Positions 31,913-43,147 of a DNA stretch of 64,000 bases are shown here, piece by piece (position 1 is the stretch's first letter; each line of letters begins with the position of its first letter). Both the position numbers and the translations under genes were made by a program. Origin of the DNA: Deltaproteobacteria bacterium (GTDB lineage Bacteria; Desulfobacterota; GWC2-55-46; DRQE01); assembly GCA_015492245.1 (NCBI GenBank), contig WGFM01000025.1, positions 1 through 64,000 on the forward strand, given 5' to 3'. Below the pieces are notes generated by a model. The model was not told where the DNA came from. It made no database searches and saw nothing but the letters and a program-made list of their open reading frames with translations.

Positions 31913-32577
31913 ACACGCGGATAAAGATATGCGGTATAACAAATAGAGAAGACGCCCTTATGTGTGTGGACTGTGGCGTGGATGCCCTGGGGTTTGTCTT
32001 CTATGAGGATAGCCCCAGGTTTGTGCGACCAGATGTGGCAGCAGATATTGTGAGTGAGCTGCCCCCCTTCGTTACGGCTGTGGGGGTGTTTGTAAACGAG
32101 TCCCGTAATAATATAGTGGATGTAGCCTGCAGGGTGGGGCTTGACTCTGTGCAGCTACATGGCGACGAGGGGGTTGGTGGGTGTGAGGCCCTTTCATCCC
32201 TCAAGCCGATAAAGGCCATAAGGATAAAGGAGCCTGAAGACCTCGAGGGGATGGAGGGCTACCGTGGGGTGGTGGCTGCCTTCGTTCTGGATACACGGGT
32301 TGAGGGTGCCTATGGAGGCACAGGCAGAAGTTTCGACTGGAGGCTTGCCCTGCCTGCAAGACAACATGGAAGGGTGATACTCTCTGGAGGACTCACCCCG
32401 GAGAATGTGGTGGAGGCAATAAGGATGGTAGAGCCCTATGGGGTGGATGTATCTACAGGGGTCGAAAGAGAGCCGGGAAGAAAAGACCCCATCAGGGTAA
32501 GGGCATTCATAGGGAATATAAAGAGGTATGAGGCCACACTACTAACAGAGGATAAAGAAGGAGAACCACAGAGATGA
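31909..32577 (+). CDS. trpF: Phosphoribosylanthranilate isomerase
   Basis: [40 protein letters not shown]. Confidence 0.96.
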   Translation: MNTRIKICGITNREDALMCVDCGVDALGFVFYEDSPRFVRPDVAADIVSELPPFVTAVGVFVNESRNNIVDVACRVGLDSVQLHGDEGVGGCEALSSLKPIKAIRIKEPEDLEGMEGYRGVVAAFVLDTRVEGAYGGTGRSFDWRLALPARQHGRVILSGGLTPENVVEAIRMVEPYGVDVSTGVEREPGRKDPIRVRAFIGNIKRYEATLLTEDKEGEPQR

Positions 32578-33776
32578 AAAGGCAGGCGAGGCTTCCAGAC
32601 AGAACGGGACACTTTGGCCCCTACGGGGGCAGATACATATCAGAGACCCTCATGCCAGCCGTCATGGAGCTTGAGGAGGCCTATCTCAGGTACAGCAAAG
32701 ATGCGGGGTTCAAGGAGGAGCTCGACTACTATCTTCGCTACTATGTGGGCAGGCCCACCCCGCTCTATTTTGCAAGAAACCTTACCGAGAGGCTCGGTGG
32801 AGCAAGGATATATCTCAAAAGAGAAGACCTCTGCCATACAGGTGCACACAAGATAAACAACACCATGGGGCAGATCCTTCTTGCAAGGCGGATGAAGAAG
32901 AGCCGTATTATTGCAGAGACAGGCGCTGGCCAGCACGGTGTGGCAACCGCCACGGTGGCGGCAATGTTCGGGCTCGAGTGTGTAGTATACATGGGCGAGG
33001 AGGATATGGAGAGGCAGGCCCCGAATGTGTTCAGAATGAGGCTCCTTGGGGCAGAGGTCGTGCCTGTAAAGAGTGGTAGCAGAACCCTAAAGGATGCAAT
33101 GAACGAGGCACTCAGAGACTGGGTTACCAATGTGCGAAATACCTTCTACATAATAGGGAGTGTGGCAGGCCCACATCCCTATCCCGTGATGGTAAGGGAT
33201 TTTCAGTCTGTGATAGGCAGAGAGGTGAAGAGGGATATAAAGAGGCTCGAAGGAAGGCTCCCGACACTGCTTGTTGCATCTGTCGGAGGAGGAAGCAATG
33301 CCATGGGGCTCTTCCATCCATTCCTTGATGATGAGGATGTTGAGATGGTCGGCGTTGAGGCAGCAGGCCTTGGGCTTTCTACAGGCAGACACGCAGCAAG
33401 CCTCTGCAGGGGGAGTGTGGGTGTGCTCCATGGTAGTAAGTCCTATGTGCTGCAGGACAGGTACGGTCAGATCCTCCATACACACTCTGTATCTGCCGGG
33501 CTCGATTACCCAGGGGTGGGCCCTGAACACTCCTACCTTAAGGATACAGGAAGGGTTCACTACACAACCGTTACAGACAGAGAGGCAATAAGGGCGTTCC
33601 AGACACTCTGCCAGACCGAGGGCATAATACCTGCCCTTGAGAGCTCACATGCCCTGGCCTATGCTATGAAGGTGGCAGGAGGGATGAAAAAAGAAGAGGT
33701 CATAGTTATAAACCTTTCTGGAAGAGGCGATAAGGACTTATCGACCGTATCCAAAATACTGGGATTCAATATATGA
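32574..33776 (+). CDS. trpB: Tryptophan synthase beta chain
   Basis: [40 protein letters not shown]. Confidence 0.98.
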   Translation: MKRQARLPDRTGHFGPYGGRYISETLMPAVMELEEAYLRYSKDAGFKEELDYYLRYYVGRPTPLYFARNLTERLGGARIYLKREDLCHTGAHKINNTMGQILLARRMKKSRIIAETGAGQHGVATATVAAMFGLECVVYMGEEDMERQAPNVFRMRLLGAEVVPVKSGSRTLKDAMNEALRDWVTNVRNTFYIIGSVAGPHPYPVMVRDFQSVIGREVKRDIKRLEGRLPTLLVASVGGGSNAMGLFHPFLDDEDVEMVGVEAAGLGLSTGRHAASLCRGSVGVLHGSKSYVLQDRYGQILHTHSVSAGLDYPGVGPEHSYLKDTGRVHYTTVTDREAIRAFQTLCQTEGIIPALESSHALAYAMKVAGGMKKEEVIVINLSGRGDKDLSTVSKILGFNI

Positions 33777-34585
33777 AAAGAGAGAACAGACTTGCAGAAC
33801 TGTTCGGGAAGCCCAAAGACAGGGGGGAGAAGGCACTCGTTGCATTCATAACCGCTGGAGACCCGAACCTTGAGCTAACAGAGGCCCTCGTAGAGGGGCT
33901 TGCCAGAGGGGGGGCCGATATTGTAGAGCTCGGGGTGCCATTTTCAGACCCCATGGCAGACGGGCCCACCATACAGGCATCGAGCGAGAGGGCGCTTGAG
34001 AGCGGCACCACACTGCCAAAGGTACTGAAACTGGTAAGAAGGCTGAGAAAGAGAGGGCTTGATACCCCCATAGTGCTCTTTGGCTACTACAACCCTGTCT
34101 TCGTCTATGGACACGAAAGGTTTGCCAGGGATGCAAAACAGGCAGGGGTGGATGGGGTGCTGATAGTAGACCTTCCACCAGAAGAGGCAACAGAGCTTGC
34201 AGAAAAGCTCAAAAGGGTGGGTATAGAGTTTGTATACCTGCTTACACCAACGAGCGATGAAAAGAGGATAGGCCTTGTGGCCAGAAAGGCAGGGGGGTTC
34301 ATCTACTATGTAAGTGTTACAGGGGTTACAGGTGCAAGAAAGAAGGTGGCAGGCCAGATAAAAGACCATGTAAAGAGAATAAAAAAGTTTACAGAGCTGC
34401 CTGTGTGTGTCGGGTTCGGTATATCCACCCCCGAGCAGGCCCGAAAGGTGGCCCTGTGGGCAGACGGTGTGGTGGTCGGTAGCGCCATAGTGGATATTAT
34501 AGCCCGTAACAGAGGCTCAAGAGGGCTTGTAGAAAAGGTTGCCAGGTTTGTAAGAAGCATTAAAGATGGTATGCGTTCTGTATGA
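33773..34585 (+). CDS. trpA: Tryptophan synthase alpha chain
   Basis: [49 protein letters not shown]. Confidence 0.97.
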   Translation: MKRENRLAELFGKPKDRGEKALVAFITAGDPNLELTEALVEGLARGGADIVELGVPFSDPMADGPTIQASSERALESGTTLPKVLKLVRRLRKRGLDTPIVLFGYYNPVFVYGHERFARDAKQAGVDGVLIVDLPPEEATELAEKLKRVGIEFVYLLTPTSDEKRIGLVARKAGGFIYYVSVTGVTGARKKVAGQIKDHVKRIKKFTELPVCVGFGISTPEQARKVALWADGVVVGSAIVDIIARNRGSRGLVEKVARFVRSIKDGMRSV

Positions 34586-36141
34586 AGGGGGAGAGATACA
34601 AAAGAGAACTGGAAGGGCTCAAAACAAGGTTGAGGATCAAAGAGCTGGAACTCTCTCTTTACAGGCACACAGAAAGGCTCTACAACAAGGGGTTCCATAT
34701 TGACAGGATATGCGGTCTTCTTATGGATGGCATAAAAGAGGCCATCCATACAGAAGACATCTTTATCCACCTAAAAGACCCTGTAAGGGGCACAGAGGCA
34801 GGCTCCCTTGTCTCTGGTAGATTCAGAAAAGAGGAGTTCTTGAAGAAGGCCATCCTTCTTACTGAAAAGACGATCGAAGAGGGAGGCCCCCTTTACAAGG
34901 AGGAGCAGGCCATGCTGGTGCTGCCAGTAAAGGTGAAAGGAAGCGGATGTGGAGCCATAGGTGTGGTGGTAGAAGGGGATAGGAGAGAGGCCCAGAAGAT
35001 ACTCAGGGGTATCGCTGGCCAGCTTGCATCACTCATCGAAAGAAAGAGCATGTTCGATACCCTTGAGGAAAAGGTGGCCCAGCTTTCGGCCCTCCATGAG
35101 GTGGGCTCCCTTCTTGTGTCCACGCTGGATGAGAAGACAGTAAGGGAGAGGGCCATATCCTCTATAACCAGGCTCATAGGGGCAGAGGCAGGCTCGCTCC
35201 TGCTTGTGGACAAGGAGAGAAGAGAGCTTTACTTCGAGGTTGCACTTGGCGAGAAGGGAGACAGGGTGAAGACCATAAGGCTGAAGCTGGGCGAGGGTAT
35301 CGCAGGATGGGTTGCAAAACATGGAAAAGCCATTATAGTAAATGATGTTACAGGTGATGACAGGTTTCAGTCAAGGGTGGACAGGCACAGCAGGTTCAGG
35401 ACCAGAAGCATAATTTGTGTGCCTGTAAGGATAAAGAATGATATAATAGGGGTGCTCGAGGGTATAAACAGGATAGACGGAGAGTTCACAGAGAAGGACC
35501 TTTCCATACTGGAGCTGTTCTCGAACCAGGTTGCCATTGCACTGGATAACGCGAGGTTGTACAAAGAGATAAGGGATACATTTTACGCGACAAGTGAGGC
35601 ACTGGCAGACGCCATAGAAAAGAGAGACCCCTATACAGGTGGACACACAAAGAGGGTGTTTCAGTATTCCATGGCAATAGCAGAAGAGCTCGGCCTCGAT
35701 GACAAGACAAAAGAAGATGTGAGGTTTGCCGCAGTCCTCCATGATGTGGGAAAGATAGGCATAGACGACTGCATACTGAGAAAACAGGATAGACTGAACA
35801 GGGAAGAACAGGATATAATGGAGACACATCCACAGCTTGGTGCAGAGATATTGAGCCATATACCACATCTCAAGGATGTGGTGCCGGGCATACTGTACCA
35901 CCACGAAAGGGTGGATGGCAATGGCTATCCAGAGGGGCTTGAAGAAGAGGATATACCGGTGATAGCAAGGATTATATCTGTGGCAGACACATACGATGCC
36001 ATGACCACGACGCGACCCTACAGGAAGGCTCTCTCCAGAGAGGCTGCCCTGAGGGAACTGAGAAGGTGTGCAGACACCCAGTTCGACAGAACCGTGGTGA
36101 ATGCCTTCGTAAGGGCTTTCAAAAAGAGGCGCTGCAGATGA
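34582..36141 (+). CDS. GAF domain HD-GYP phosphodiesterase
   Basis: GAF region ([22 protein letters not shown]); [18 protein letters not shown] and [43 protein letters not shown]. Confidence 0.93.
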   Translation: MKGERYKRELEGLKTRLRIKELELSLYRHTERLYNKGFHIDRICGLLMDGIKEAIHTEDIFIHLKDPVRGTEAGSLVSGRFRKEEFLKKAILLTEKTIEEGGPLYKEEQAMLVLPVKVKGSGCGAIGVVVEGDRREAQKILRGIAGQLASLIERKSMFDTLEEKVAQLSALHEVGSLLVSTLDEKTVRERAISSITRLIGAEAGSLLLVDKERRELYFEVALGEKGDRVKTIRLKLGEGIAGWVAKHGKAIIVNDVTGDDRFQSRVDRHSRFRTRSIICVPVRIKNDIIGVLEGINRIDGEFTEKDLSILELFSNQVAIALDNARLYKEIRDTFYATSEALADAIEKRDPYTGGHTKRVFQYSMAIAEELGLDDKTKEDVRFAAVLHDVGKIGIDDCILRKQDRLNREEQDIMETHPQLGAEILSHIPHLKDVVPGILYHHERVDGNGYPEGLEEEDIPVIARIISVADTYDAMTTTRPYRKALSREAALRELRRCADTQFDRTVVNAFVRAFKKRRCR

Positions 36142-36977
36142 TATGGTTTAAAAAGGACATATTCTCAAGGGGAAAGGAGAAGACCGTAAGGGTCCCCCAG
36201 GGGCTGTGGGTAAAGTGCAACCACTGTAACGAGATAATATACAGAAAAGAGGTTGAAAGAAACAGTGAGGTCTGCCCCAAGTGCAACTACCACTTCCGAA
36301 TATCTGCAAGAAGAAGGATAGAGATTACCCTCGATGAAGGCTCATTCGTAGAACATGACGGAAATATTTCACCTGTTGATGCCCTGGGATTCAGGGACAT
36401 GAAGAGATACACAGAGAGGATAGGGGCTGCCCAGCAGAAAGCCGGCCTCAAGGATGCCATAGTATGTGGAGAGGGCACAATAGAGGACAGAAGACTCCTT
36501 CTCGGTGTGTTCGAGTTTTCATTCATGGGCGGAAGCATGGGCTCTGTGGTGGGTGAGAAGATAGCAAGGCTCTTCGAGAGGGCGATGGAAGAAAGGGTGC
36601 CGGTTGTGATATTCGCCTCATCAGGTGGGGCAAGGATGCAGGAGGGAATACTCTCTCTTGTGCAGATGGCAAAGACCAGTGCGGCAATCGAAAGGATCAG
36701 GAGAAAGGCCATACCATATATATCGGTGCTTACAGACCCGACCACAGGCGGGGTTACGGCAAGTTTCGCAACCCTTGCAGATGTGATAATTGCAGAACCC
36801 CGTGCCCTCATAGGGTTTGCAGGCCCAAGGGTCATAGAGGAGACCATCAGACAGAAACTTCCCGAAGGATTCCAGAGGGCAGAATACCTCCTTGAACACG
36901 GGATGATAGACATGATAGTGGAAAGAAAGAAGATGCGCCACACACTCGCAAAACTCATAGAGCTCCTCACAGATTAA
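36138..36977 (+). CDS. accD: Acetyl-CoA carboxylase carboxyltransferase subunit beta
   Basis: Zinc finger [32 protein letters not shown]; start refined from the 36066 ORF to 36138. Confidence 0.95.
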   Translation: MIWFKKDIFSRGKEKTVRVPQGLWVKCNHCNEIIYRKEVERNSEVCPKCNYHFRISARRRIEITLDEGSFVEHDGNISPVDALGFRDMKRYTERIGAAQQKAGLKDAIVCGEGTIEDRRLLLGVFEFSFMGGSMGSVVGEKIARLFERAMEERVPVVIFASSGGARMQEGILSLVQMAKTSAAIERIRRKAIPYISVLTDPTTGGVTASFATLADVIIAEPRALIGFAGPRVIEETIRQKLPEGFQRAEYLLEHGMIDMIVERKKMRHTLAKLIELLTD

Positions 36978-36989
36978 AAGACACAACCT

Positions 36990-38279
36990 ATGCCTCCCCT
37001 GAAGGATGCAATCGGCTACCTGTATGGCCTGCAGAAAAGCGGTATAAGGCCAGGGCTTGAAAGGATAAAGAGGCTACTTGCCCTCCTCAATAATCCCCAG
37101 ATGGGATACCCCTCCATACTTGTGGCAGGAACCAACGGTAAGGGCTCCACCGCCAGGATGCTCTCCACCATGCTGACACAGGCAGGCTACAGAACCGCCC
37201 TTTACACATCTCCACACCTTTTAAGGTTCAACGAAAGGATAAGCATAGATAACAAAGAGATAGGGGGCAGGGAGCTTGCCCGTCTCATCTGGAGACTTAA
37301 GGAACTTGTGGAAAAAGATATGTCCCATTGTCCACCCACATTCTTTGAGTTCTCCACAGCCATGGCATTCGAGTACTTCAGGCAAAAGAGAGCCGATATG
37401 GCGGTGATAGAGGTGGGCATGGGTGGAAAGTTCGATGCAACGAATGTTGTCAACCCACTTGTGGGGGTGATAACCAGCGTGGGATACGACCACACAGAGT
37501 ATCTGGGCAGAACCCTTAAGGAGATAGCACATCAGAAGGCAGGTATCATAAAGAGGGGGATGAAGGTTGTAACAGCGGCAGACGACAGGGAGGCGAAAAG
37601 GGTGATAGAGAGGGTCTCAAAGGATATGGGTGTGCCCCTCTATGGCTACGGAAGAGATTTTACAGTGGAGAAACAAAAGAGCGGTGGGTTTGTATACAGG
37701 GGAGAAGCTACCATAAGGTGTGCCAGGCCCGGGCTCAAGGGAGATTTTCAGCTTAAGAACGCAGGATGTGCCATAAAAGTGGTCGAGCTTCTTTCCACTA
37801 TGGGTTATGAAGTCTCAAAGGATGCGATAGTAAGGGGTATGGAGAATACCAGATGGCGGGCACGGTTTCAGGTGATAGGGACACACCCCCTTGTGGTGCT
37901 CGACTGTGCCCACAACCCAGAGGGTGCTGTGGCACTGCGGAAAAGCCTCGAGGGGATAAGGTTCAGAAGGCTCATCCTCGTTACAGGAATGATGAAGGAT
38001 AAGGATATAGATGCTATAATGGGTAATCTCTCGGGGGTGGCCTCCACCATTGTATGCACAAGGCCTGCATACTGGCGAAGCGAAGAGCCAGAGAGGCTTA
38101 AGGCCATCGCAGAAAGATATGGTAAAGAGACGATGGTGAGAAGAAGGGTGGGACAGGCCGTGGCAGCAGCACTTGAGCTGGCAGACAGCGATGATGCAAT
38201 ATGTGTTACAGGTTCAATATTCACCGTGGCAGAGGCATTAAGGTATCTTGAAAGAAAAGGATACACAAGCGAGCCATGA
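36990..38279 (+). CDS. folC: Folylpolyglutamate/dihydrofolate synthase
   Basis: ILVAGTNGKGSTARMLSTMLTQAGYRTALYTSPHLLRFNERI. Confidence 0.95.
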   Translation: MPPLKDAIGYLYGLQKSGIRPGLERIKRLLALLNNPQMGYPSILVAGTNGKGSTARMLSTMLTQAGYRTALYTSPHLLRFNERISIDNKEIGGRELARLIWRLKELVEKDMSHCPPTFFEFSTAMAFEYFRQKRADMAVIEVGMGGKFDATNVVNPLVGVITSVGYDHTEYLGRTLKEIAHQKAGIIKRGMKVVTAADDREAKRVIERVSKDMGVPLYGYGRDFTVEKQKSGGFVYRGEATIRCARPGLKGDFQLKNAGCAIKVVELLSTMGYEVSKDAIVRGMENTRWRARFQVIGTHPLVVLDCAHNPEGAVALRKSLEGIRFRRLILVTGMMKDKDIDAIMGNLSGVASTIVCTRPAYWRSEEPERLKAIAERYGKETMVRRRVGQAVAAALELADSDDAICVTGSIFTVAEALRYLERKGYTSEP

Positions 38280-40417
38280 GGAAGAGCGTTTTCCTTGTAT
38301 ATACGATTTTTTTTGTTCTCTCCCTCTCTGCCCCCGCGGGGGCAGAGCTTGGCGGAAAGCTGTTCGATGAGGACAAACCTTTCCATGTAGTTGGTGATGA
38401 GGTCTCCTACGATAGCGAGGCCAGACGCTACAATGCAAGGGGAAGGGTGGTGGTGTCCCAGGAAGCAACGGTGCTCACCGCAGACAGAGTGGTGGTGGAT
38501 GTGGAACAGGGATGGGCACAGGCTGTAGGAGATGTGAGGCTTACAGACAAAGAAGGTGATTACCTTGAGGCCCACAGGCTGGATATAGACATGACAGATG
38601 ACACCGCAGTTGCCCACAGGGCTACAGTATACCTTACGGACATAAATCTGCGCATAACAGGGGACATGATAAGGAAGAGGGGTGAAGACCTCTTCGACGC
38701 CAGAAAGACAACCTTTACCACCTGCGACTGCCCCGAAGGCCGTTCCCCTGCATGGAGCTTCTATGCCAGGAAGGCAGGGTTCAGGACAGAGGGTTTCTTT
38801 ACCGCAGCCAACCTCTTCTTCTATGTCAGGGGGGTGCCGGTCTTCTACACGCCCTTCATGGCATTGCCTGTCAAAAGAAAGCGACAGACAGGGTTTCTCA
38901 CCCCTGAGCTTGGCTACTCGGAGCTCAGGGGCTACAAGATAGACAACGCATTCTTCTGGGCCATATCGAGAAGCAAGGATGCCACCTTCTACCTCGATGT
39001 GGAGACAGAAAGGGGCACTGGCAAGGGTATGGAGTACAGATACTACAGAACAGCCCGCAGCTATGGAACCCTCTACATGTATCACTTCGGTGAGAAGGAT
39101 ATAGACAGGGTAAGGGAGTTCAGGAGCGGGGTGGACAACCTCTCGAGACCCCTTTCTGCTACCAACAACCGCTGGCAATTCAACTTACAGCATACAGAAC
39201 TTATGCCAGGCGGGCTGACGATGAAGGCAGACATAAGGCTTGTAAGCGATGACGAGTATTTCATAGACTTTGCAAAGGACTCGAAGGAGAGAAGCCTCGA
39301 GAGCCTTGAGAGCAACATCTCCTTGAGCAAGAGCTGGCAGCGTTACAACCTTACAGTACAGTTCAGGGTCTTCGACAACCTTCTTCTGAAAGACGACTCC
39401 TCTGTGCTCCAGAGGGTGCCCGAGGTAAACTTTACAGCCTCTGCAAAGAGCATCCCCCACACACCGTTCTTTCTCTCCATGGAGTCTTCCCTTGTGAACT
39501 TCGAGAGAAAAGAGGGCATAAGGGGGCAGCGGGTAGATGTTACACCAAAGTTGAGTCTTCCCCTCAACCCGTGGAGGCTTTTCGAGTTCACCTCCTATTT
39601 CAAGCCAAGGTTCACACTCTACCATACGCCAACAGACCTGGAAGATAGCTATTACAGCCGTTACATATACGAGCTATCGGCTGATGCAACCACCACCCTT
39701 GTGCGATACTTCAAGGTGGGCGGACAGAATATCAACAGATTGCGCCATACCATAAGGCCGAAGCTCACCTACACATACATACCGCCCCTTACCCAGACAG
39801 AACTCCCCCAGTTTGATGGGCTCGATAATATAGCGCCAAAGAACGAGGTAAGGTATTCCCTCAACTCTACACTTTCAGGTATATCGCGCAAGAGCTGGAC
39901 AGGACACCAGTACCTTTATATGGACATAGGCCAGAGCTATAATATAAGGGAGGTCAGGGGGGACTCGCGGGTAGACCCGAAAAGAAAGAGACCATTCTCC
40001 GATGTGGATGCGGAGATAATATTCACCCCATCCGACTGGATGACCATAACATCAAAGGCAAAGTACGATGTTTATGACAAGCGGTTCGAGACCTATGATG
40101 CCCTGTTCAGCACCAGAGGCTCAAGGGGTGGCGGTATATCACTGGTATACAGGTTTATAAGGAATTCAGCGGAATACCTTGAGACCAATATCAACATGAG
40201 GCTTGTATCTTCCATAATGGTAGGCTACAGGGAGAGGTATTCCTTCACAGAGGATGAGTCCATAGAGAAGCAATACTCCATGGAGTATACCCATCAGTGC
40301 TGGAAGCTGAGCCTTAGGTATCTTGAAAGGCTCGAGGAGGATGTGCTCTTCTTCATGTTCACCCTCAGGGGGCTTGGTGAGGCATTTGGTGGAAGGGCTG
40401 TTCTGAGGGAAGGATAA
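38276..40417 (+). CDS. lptD: LPS-assembly protein LptD (OstA)
   Basis: OstA N-terminal domain (VGDEVSYDSEARRYNARGRVVVSQEATVLTADRVVVD) and LptD barrel (FYTPFMALPVKRKRQTGFLTPELGYSE). Confidence 0.92.
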   Translation: MRKSVFLVYTIFFVLSLSAPAGAELGGKLFDEDKPFHVVGDEVSYDSEARRYNARGRVVVSQEATVLTADRVVVDVEQGWAQAVGDVRLTDKEGDYLEAHRLDIDMTDDTAVAHRATVYLTDINLRITGDMIRKRGEDLFDARKTTFTTCDCPEGRSPAWSFYARKAGFRTEGFFTAANLFFYVRGVPVFYTPFMALPVKRKRQTGFLTPELGYSELRGYKIDNAFFWAISRSKDATFYLDVETERGTGKGMEYRYYRTARSYGTLYMYHFGEKDIDRVREFRSGVDNLSRPLSATNNRWQFNLQHTELMPGGLTMKADIRLVSDDEYFIDFAKDSKERSLESLESNISLSKSWQRYNLTVQFRVFDNLLLKDDSSVLQRVPEVNFTASAKSIPHTPFFLSMESSLVNFERKEGIRGQRVDVTPKLSLPLNPWRLFEFTSYFKPRFTLYHTPTDLEDSYYSRYIYELSADATTTLVRYFKVGGQNINRLRHTIRPKLTYTYIPPLTQTELPQFDGLDNIAPKNEVRYSLNSTLSGISRKSWTGHQYLYMDIGQSYNIREVRGDSRVDPKRKRPFSDVDAEIIFTPSDWMTITSKAKYDVYDKRFETYDALFSTRGSRGGGISLVYRFIRNSAEYLETNINMRLVSSIMVGYRERYSFTEDESIEKQYSMEYTHQCWKLSLRYLERLEEDVLFFMFTLRGLGEAFGGRAVLREG

Positions 40418-40439
40418 AACAGACAAGGAGGTATGGAAT

Positions 40440-41231
40440 ATGTTCTATAGAAATGTTACCACTGAAGAGGCCACCTCCCTTGTTGTTCTCACGCCTTCGG
40501 AGTCTAAAAGGCTTATAGCAAGGGCTGTAAGGGCTCTGCCGGAGGTAAGGCAGGCACTCAGGGAGGGTATGATAGTAATCATAGGAGGAACCACCAACGC
40601 CTTTGTGCTGGAAGAGTTGCTCTCAAAAGATATAGACAAGGTGCGATTTGCCGCAGGCCTTGTTGCAAGGGGAAGGCTCGATGTAAACAGGCCTGAAGAG
40701 AGGATACCCCCGGTGGTGCTCAAAAGGGGTGAGCCCCTGCTGGGTGTGCATCCAAAGGATGCCATAAAGGAGTTTACAGCCAGAGATGTATACATAAAGG
40801 GGGCAAATGCGGTGGATACAGAGGGCAATGCCGCCGTGTTTATGGCAGACCCCCGGGGAGGCACCATAGGGGCTGCCCTGGGAGTGCTCAGGGCAAGGGG
40901 GGCAAACCTTATAGTGCCTGTGGGGCTCGAGAAACTCGTCCCATCTGTTAAAGAGGCAGCCCCTCTTTGTGGAATAGAGAGGATAGAGCAATCCACAGGT
41001 GAGAAGGTGGGACTCATGCCCATTGTGGGTGCAAAGGTTGTAACAGAGCTCGATGCAGTGGATGTGCTGTTTGGCACAGAAGGTGTGAGGGCCGTGCATG
41101 TGGCCTCTGGCGGGGTGGCAGGCTCAGAAGGGGCAGTAGTCCTTGCCCTTACTGGAAAGAAGGAAGGGGTAAGAAAGACCTTCCACTATATAACAGAATT
41201 TAAGGGAGAGCCCCCTCTGAAGAAAAATTAA
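40440..41231 (+). CDS. Conserved-looking protein of unknown function
   Basis: 263-aa ORF with RBS AGGAGG upstream; MIVIIGGTTNAFVLEELL, ARDVYIKGANAVDTEGNAAVFMADPRGGTIGAALGVLRARGANLIVPVG; family not recognised. Confidence 0.75.
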   Translation: MFYRNVTTEEATSLVVLTPSESKRLIARAVRALPEVRQALREGMIVIIGGTTNAFVLEELLSKDIDKVRFAAGLVARGRLDVNRPEERIPPVVLKRGEPLLGVHPKDAIKEFTARDVYIKGANAVDTEGNAAVFMADPRGGTIGAALGVLRARGANLIVPVGLEKLVPSVKEAAPLCGIERIEQSTGEKVGLMPIVGAKVVTELDAVDVLFGTEGVRAVHVASGGVAGSEGAVVLALTGKKEGVRKTFHYITEFKGEPPLKKN

Positions 41232-41246
41232 AAAATTTTAAAAATA

Positions 41247-41260
41247 TTGATAAATATCAT
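41247..41260. promoter_or_regulatory. FNR/Dnr-type operator upstream of the heme d1 operon
   Basis: TTGAT-AAAT-ATCAT vs consensus TTGAT-N4-ATCAA (9/10). Confidence 0.55.
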
Positions 41261-41323
41261 ATTAATTGTCTTTAAAATTATCTATGGTTAAGTTAGTTTT
41301 GCACGAAAGAGAGGGGGCTTTCA

Positions 41324-42106
41324 ATGGCAGGCGGGGTTTACATCGTCGGGGCAGGTCCCGGGGACCCTGAACTCTTGACTATTAAGGCTTTAAAGATCCT
41401 CCGCAAAGCAGATGTGGTAATCTATGACAGGCTTGTGGGCAAAGAGATACTTGCCTGCGCCAGACCCTCGGCACTACTTCTCTATGTAGGAAAGGAAGAC
41501 GGCCACCACTCACTCACCCAGAGCAGAATAAACAAACTTCTTATTAAATATGCAGAGAAGGGTTGCACCGTCGTAAGGCTCAAGGGTGGAGACCCTTTTG
41601 TGTTTGGCAGAGGTGGTGAAGAGGCCCTGTTTCTTGCCTCAAAGGGGATACCTTTCGAGGTGATACCTGGCATAACCTCGGCAATAGGGGTGCCCATATA
41701 CGCCGGCATACCACTTACATACAGGGGGGTGGCATCGAGTTTTGCAGTGGTTACAGGCAGAGAGGCGGAGTTCAAGAAGGAGTCAACCATAGACTTTGGC
41801 TCCCTTTCGGGTATAGACACGCTCGTGTTCCTGATGGCAGTCTCATCCAGAAAAGAGATTGCACGAAGGCTCATTAAGGGAGGAAGAGACCCTGCAGAGC
41901 CTGTTGCGTTCATAGAAGAGGGCACCACAGATAGCCAGAGGGTTGTGCTTTCAACACTCGGAGAGGTTGCCACCAGCCCCCCGCTGGTAAGGCCTCCGGC
42001 AATATTTCTGGTGGGAAGGGTTGTGATGTTCAGGGAAAAACTTGGATGGTTCGAAAGAAGAGACTACGGAGAAGCAAGATTTTATGATGGAATAGGTTAT
42101 ATTTAG
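41324..42106 (+). CDS. nirE: Uroporphyrinogen-III C-methyltransferase (NirE/CobA type)
   Basis: VYIVGAGPGDPELLTIKALKILRKADVVIYDRLV; VVRLKGGDPFVFGRGGEEA. Confidence 0.93.
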   Translation: MAGGVYIVGAGPGDPELLTIKALKILRKADVVIYDRLVGKEILACARPSALLLYVGKEDGHHSLTQSRINKLLIKYAEKGCTVVRLKGGDPFVFGRGGEEALFLASKGIPFEVIPGITSAIGVPIYAGIPLTYRGVASSFAVVTGREAEFKKESTIDFGSLSGIDTLVFLMAVSSRKEIARRLIKGGRDPAEPVAFIEEGTTDSQRVVLSTLGEVATSPPLVRPPAIFLVGRVVMFREKLGWFERRDYGEARFYDGIGYI

Positions 42107-42118
42107 ATATATAGATGT

Positions 42119-43147
42119 ATGTATCAATGTAGAACAGCCTTAAAAAGAGAGGCTAAGATGTTAATTCCCACAGATACAATCCTTGAAGAAAGGGTTGTAA
42201 GGGAGCTTCAGGAGGGAATCCCCATCGAGAAGGAGCCCTTCAGGGTGCTCGCCGAAAGGCTCGGCTCCGATGAGAAGAGGTTTCTCACCATCGTAGCACA
42301 TCTTAAAGAGACAGGTCTTATAAGAAATATATCCCCCATATATGATACAAGGATGCTCGGCTACGACTCTGCACTTGTGGCATTCAGGGTGAGGCCCGAA
42401 AGGCTCGAGGATGTGGCAGCCCATGTGAGCCTGCACCAGGGGGTCTCTCACAATTATGAACGCCAGCATGTGTTCAACCTGTGGTTTACACTTGCAGTGC
42501 CATCCAGTGGTAACGGTATGCTCGAAGGTGAGGTTGAAAGACTTGCACAAAAGGATGGGGTGGAAGAGTTTGTGGTGCTCCGCACGAAAAAGATGTTCAA
42601 GATAGGGGTAAGGCTTGATCCCTCTCAGGATGCAAGGGCAAAAGAGAGAGTGGAAAGAAAGAGACACAGCTTTATGCCCCTTACAGAAGAAGAAAAGAAT
42701 GTTGTGCGTATAACCCAGATGGATATGGAGCCGGCTCAAAGACCCTTCCTTGTATATGCAGAGAGGCTGGAGATGAAAGAGGATGCCCTCATTGAAAAAC
42801 TCCGTGAGTTCCATGAAAGGGGGGTATTGAGAAGGGTTGCGGCCATATTCAGACACAGAAGGGTGGGGTTCGTGGCCAATGGTATGAGTGTGTGGAAGGT
42901 GCCTTCCCAGAGGGTTGAAGAGGTTGGTGGATTTGTGGCTTCCTTCAAGGGGGTCTCTCACTGCTACGAGAGAAGTATTGATGGTAACGGATGGGACTAC
43001 AATCTTTTTGCAATGATACATGGTAAAAAGACAGAGGATGTTAGAGGTGTAGTAGAGGAAATCAAAAAAGAGACGGGCATAGATGACTGCCAGATCCTTT
43101 ACACGAAGAGGGAGTTCAAGAAAGAGCGTATCAGGTACTTTATTTAG
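42119..43147 (+). CDS. Siroheme decarboxylase, NirD-NirL-like fusion (two AsnC/Lrp-like halves)
   Basis: Two repeats: FRVLAERLG...GLIRNISPIYDTRMLGYDSALVAFRV...GVSHNYERQHVFNLWFTLAVP and FLVYAERLEM...GVLRRVAAIFRHRRVGFVANGMSVWKV...GVSHCYERSIDGNGWDYNLFAMIHG. Confidence 0.92.
   Translation: MYQCRTALKREAKMLIPTDTILEERVVRELQEGIPIEKEPFRVLAERLGSDEKRFLTIVAHLKETGLIRNISPIYDTRMLGYDSALVAFRVRPERLEDVAAHVSLHQGVSHNYERQHVFNLWFTLAVPSSGNGMLEGEVERLAQKDGVEEFVVLRTKKMFKIGVRLDPSQDARAKERVERKRHSFMPLTEEEKNVVRITQMDMEPAQRPFLVYAERLEMKEDALIEKLREFHERGVLRRVAAIFRHRRVGFVANGMSVWKVPSQRVEEVGGFVASFKGVSHCYERSIDGNGWDYNLFAMIHGKKTEDVRGVVEEIKKETGIDDCQILYTKREFKKERIRYFI

Noticed and set aside
37868-39178. 436-aa minus-strand ORF antisense to folC/lptD
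   Set aside because: Spans two confident sense genes; composition is typical of shadow ORFs.
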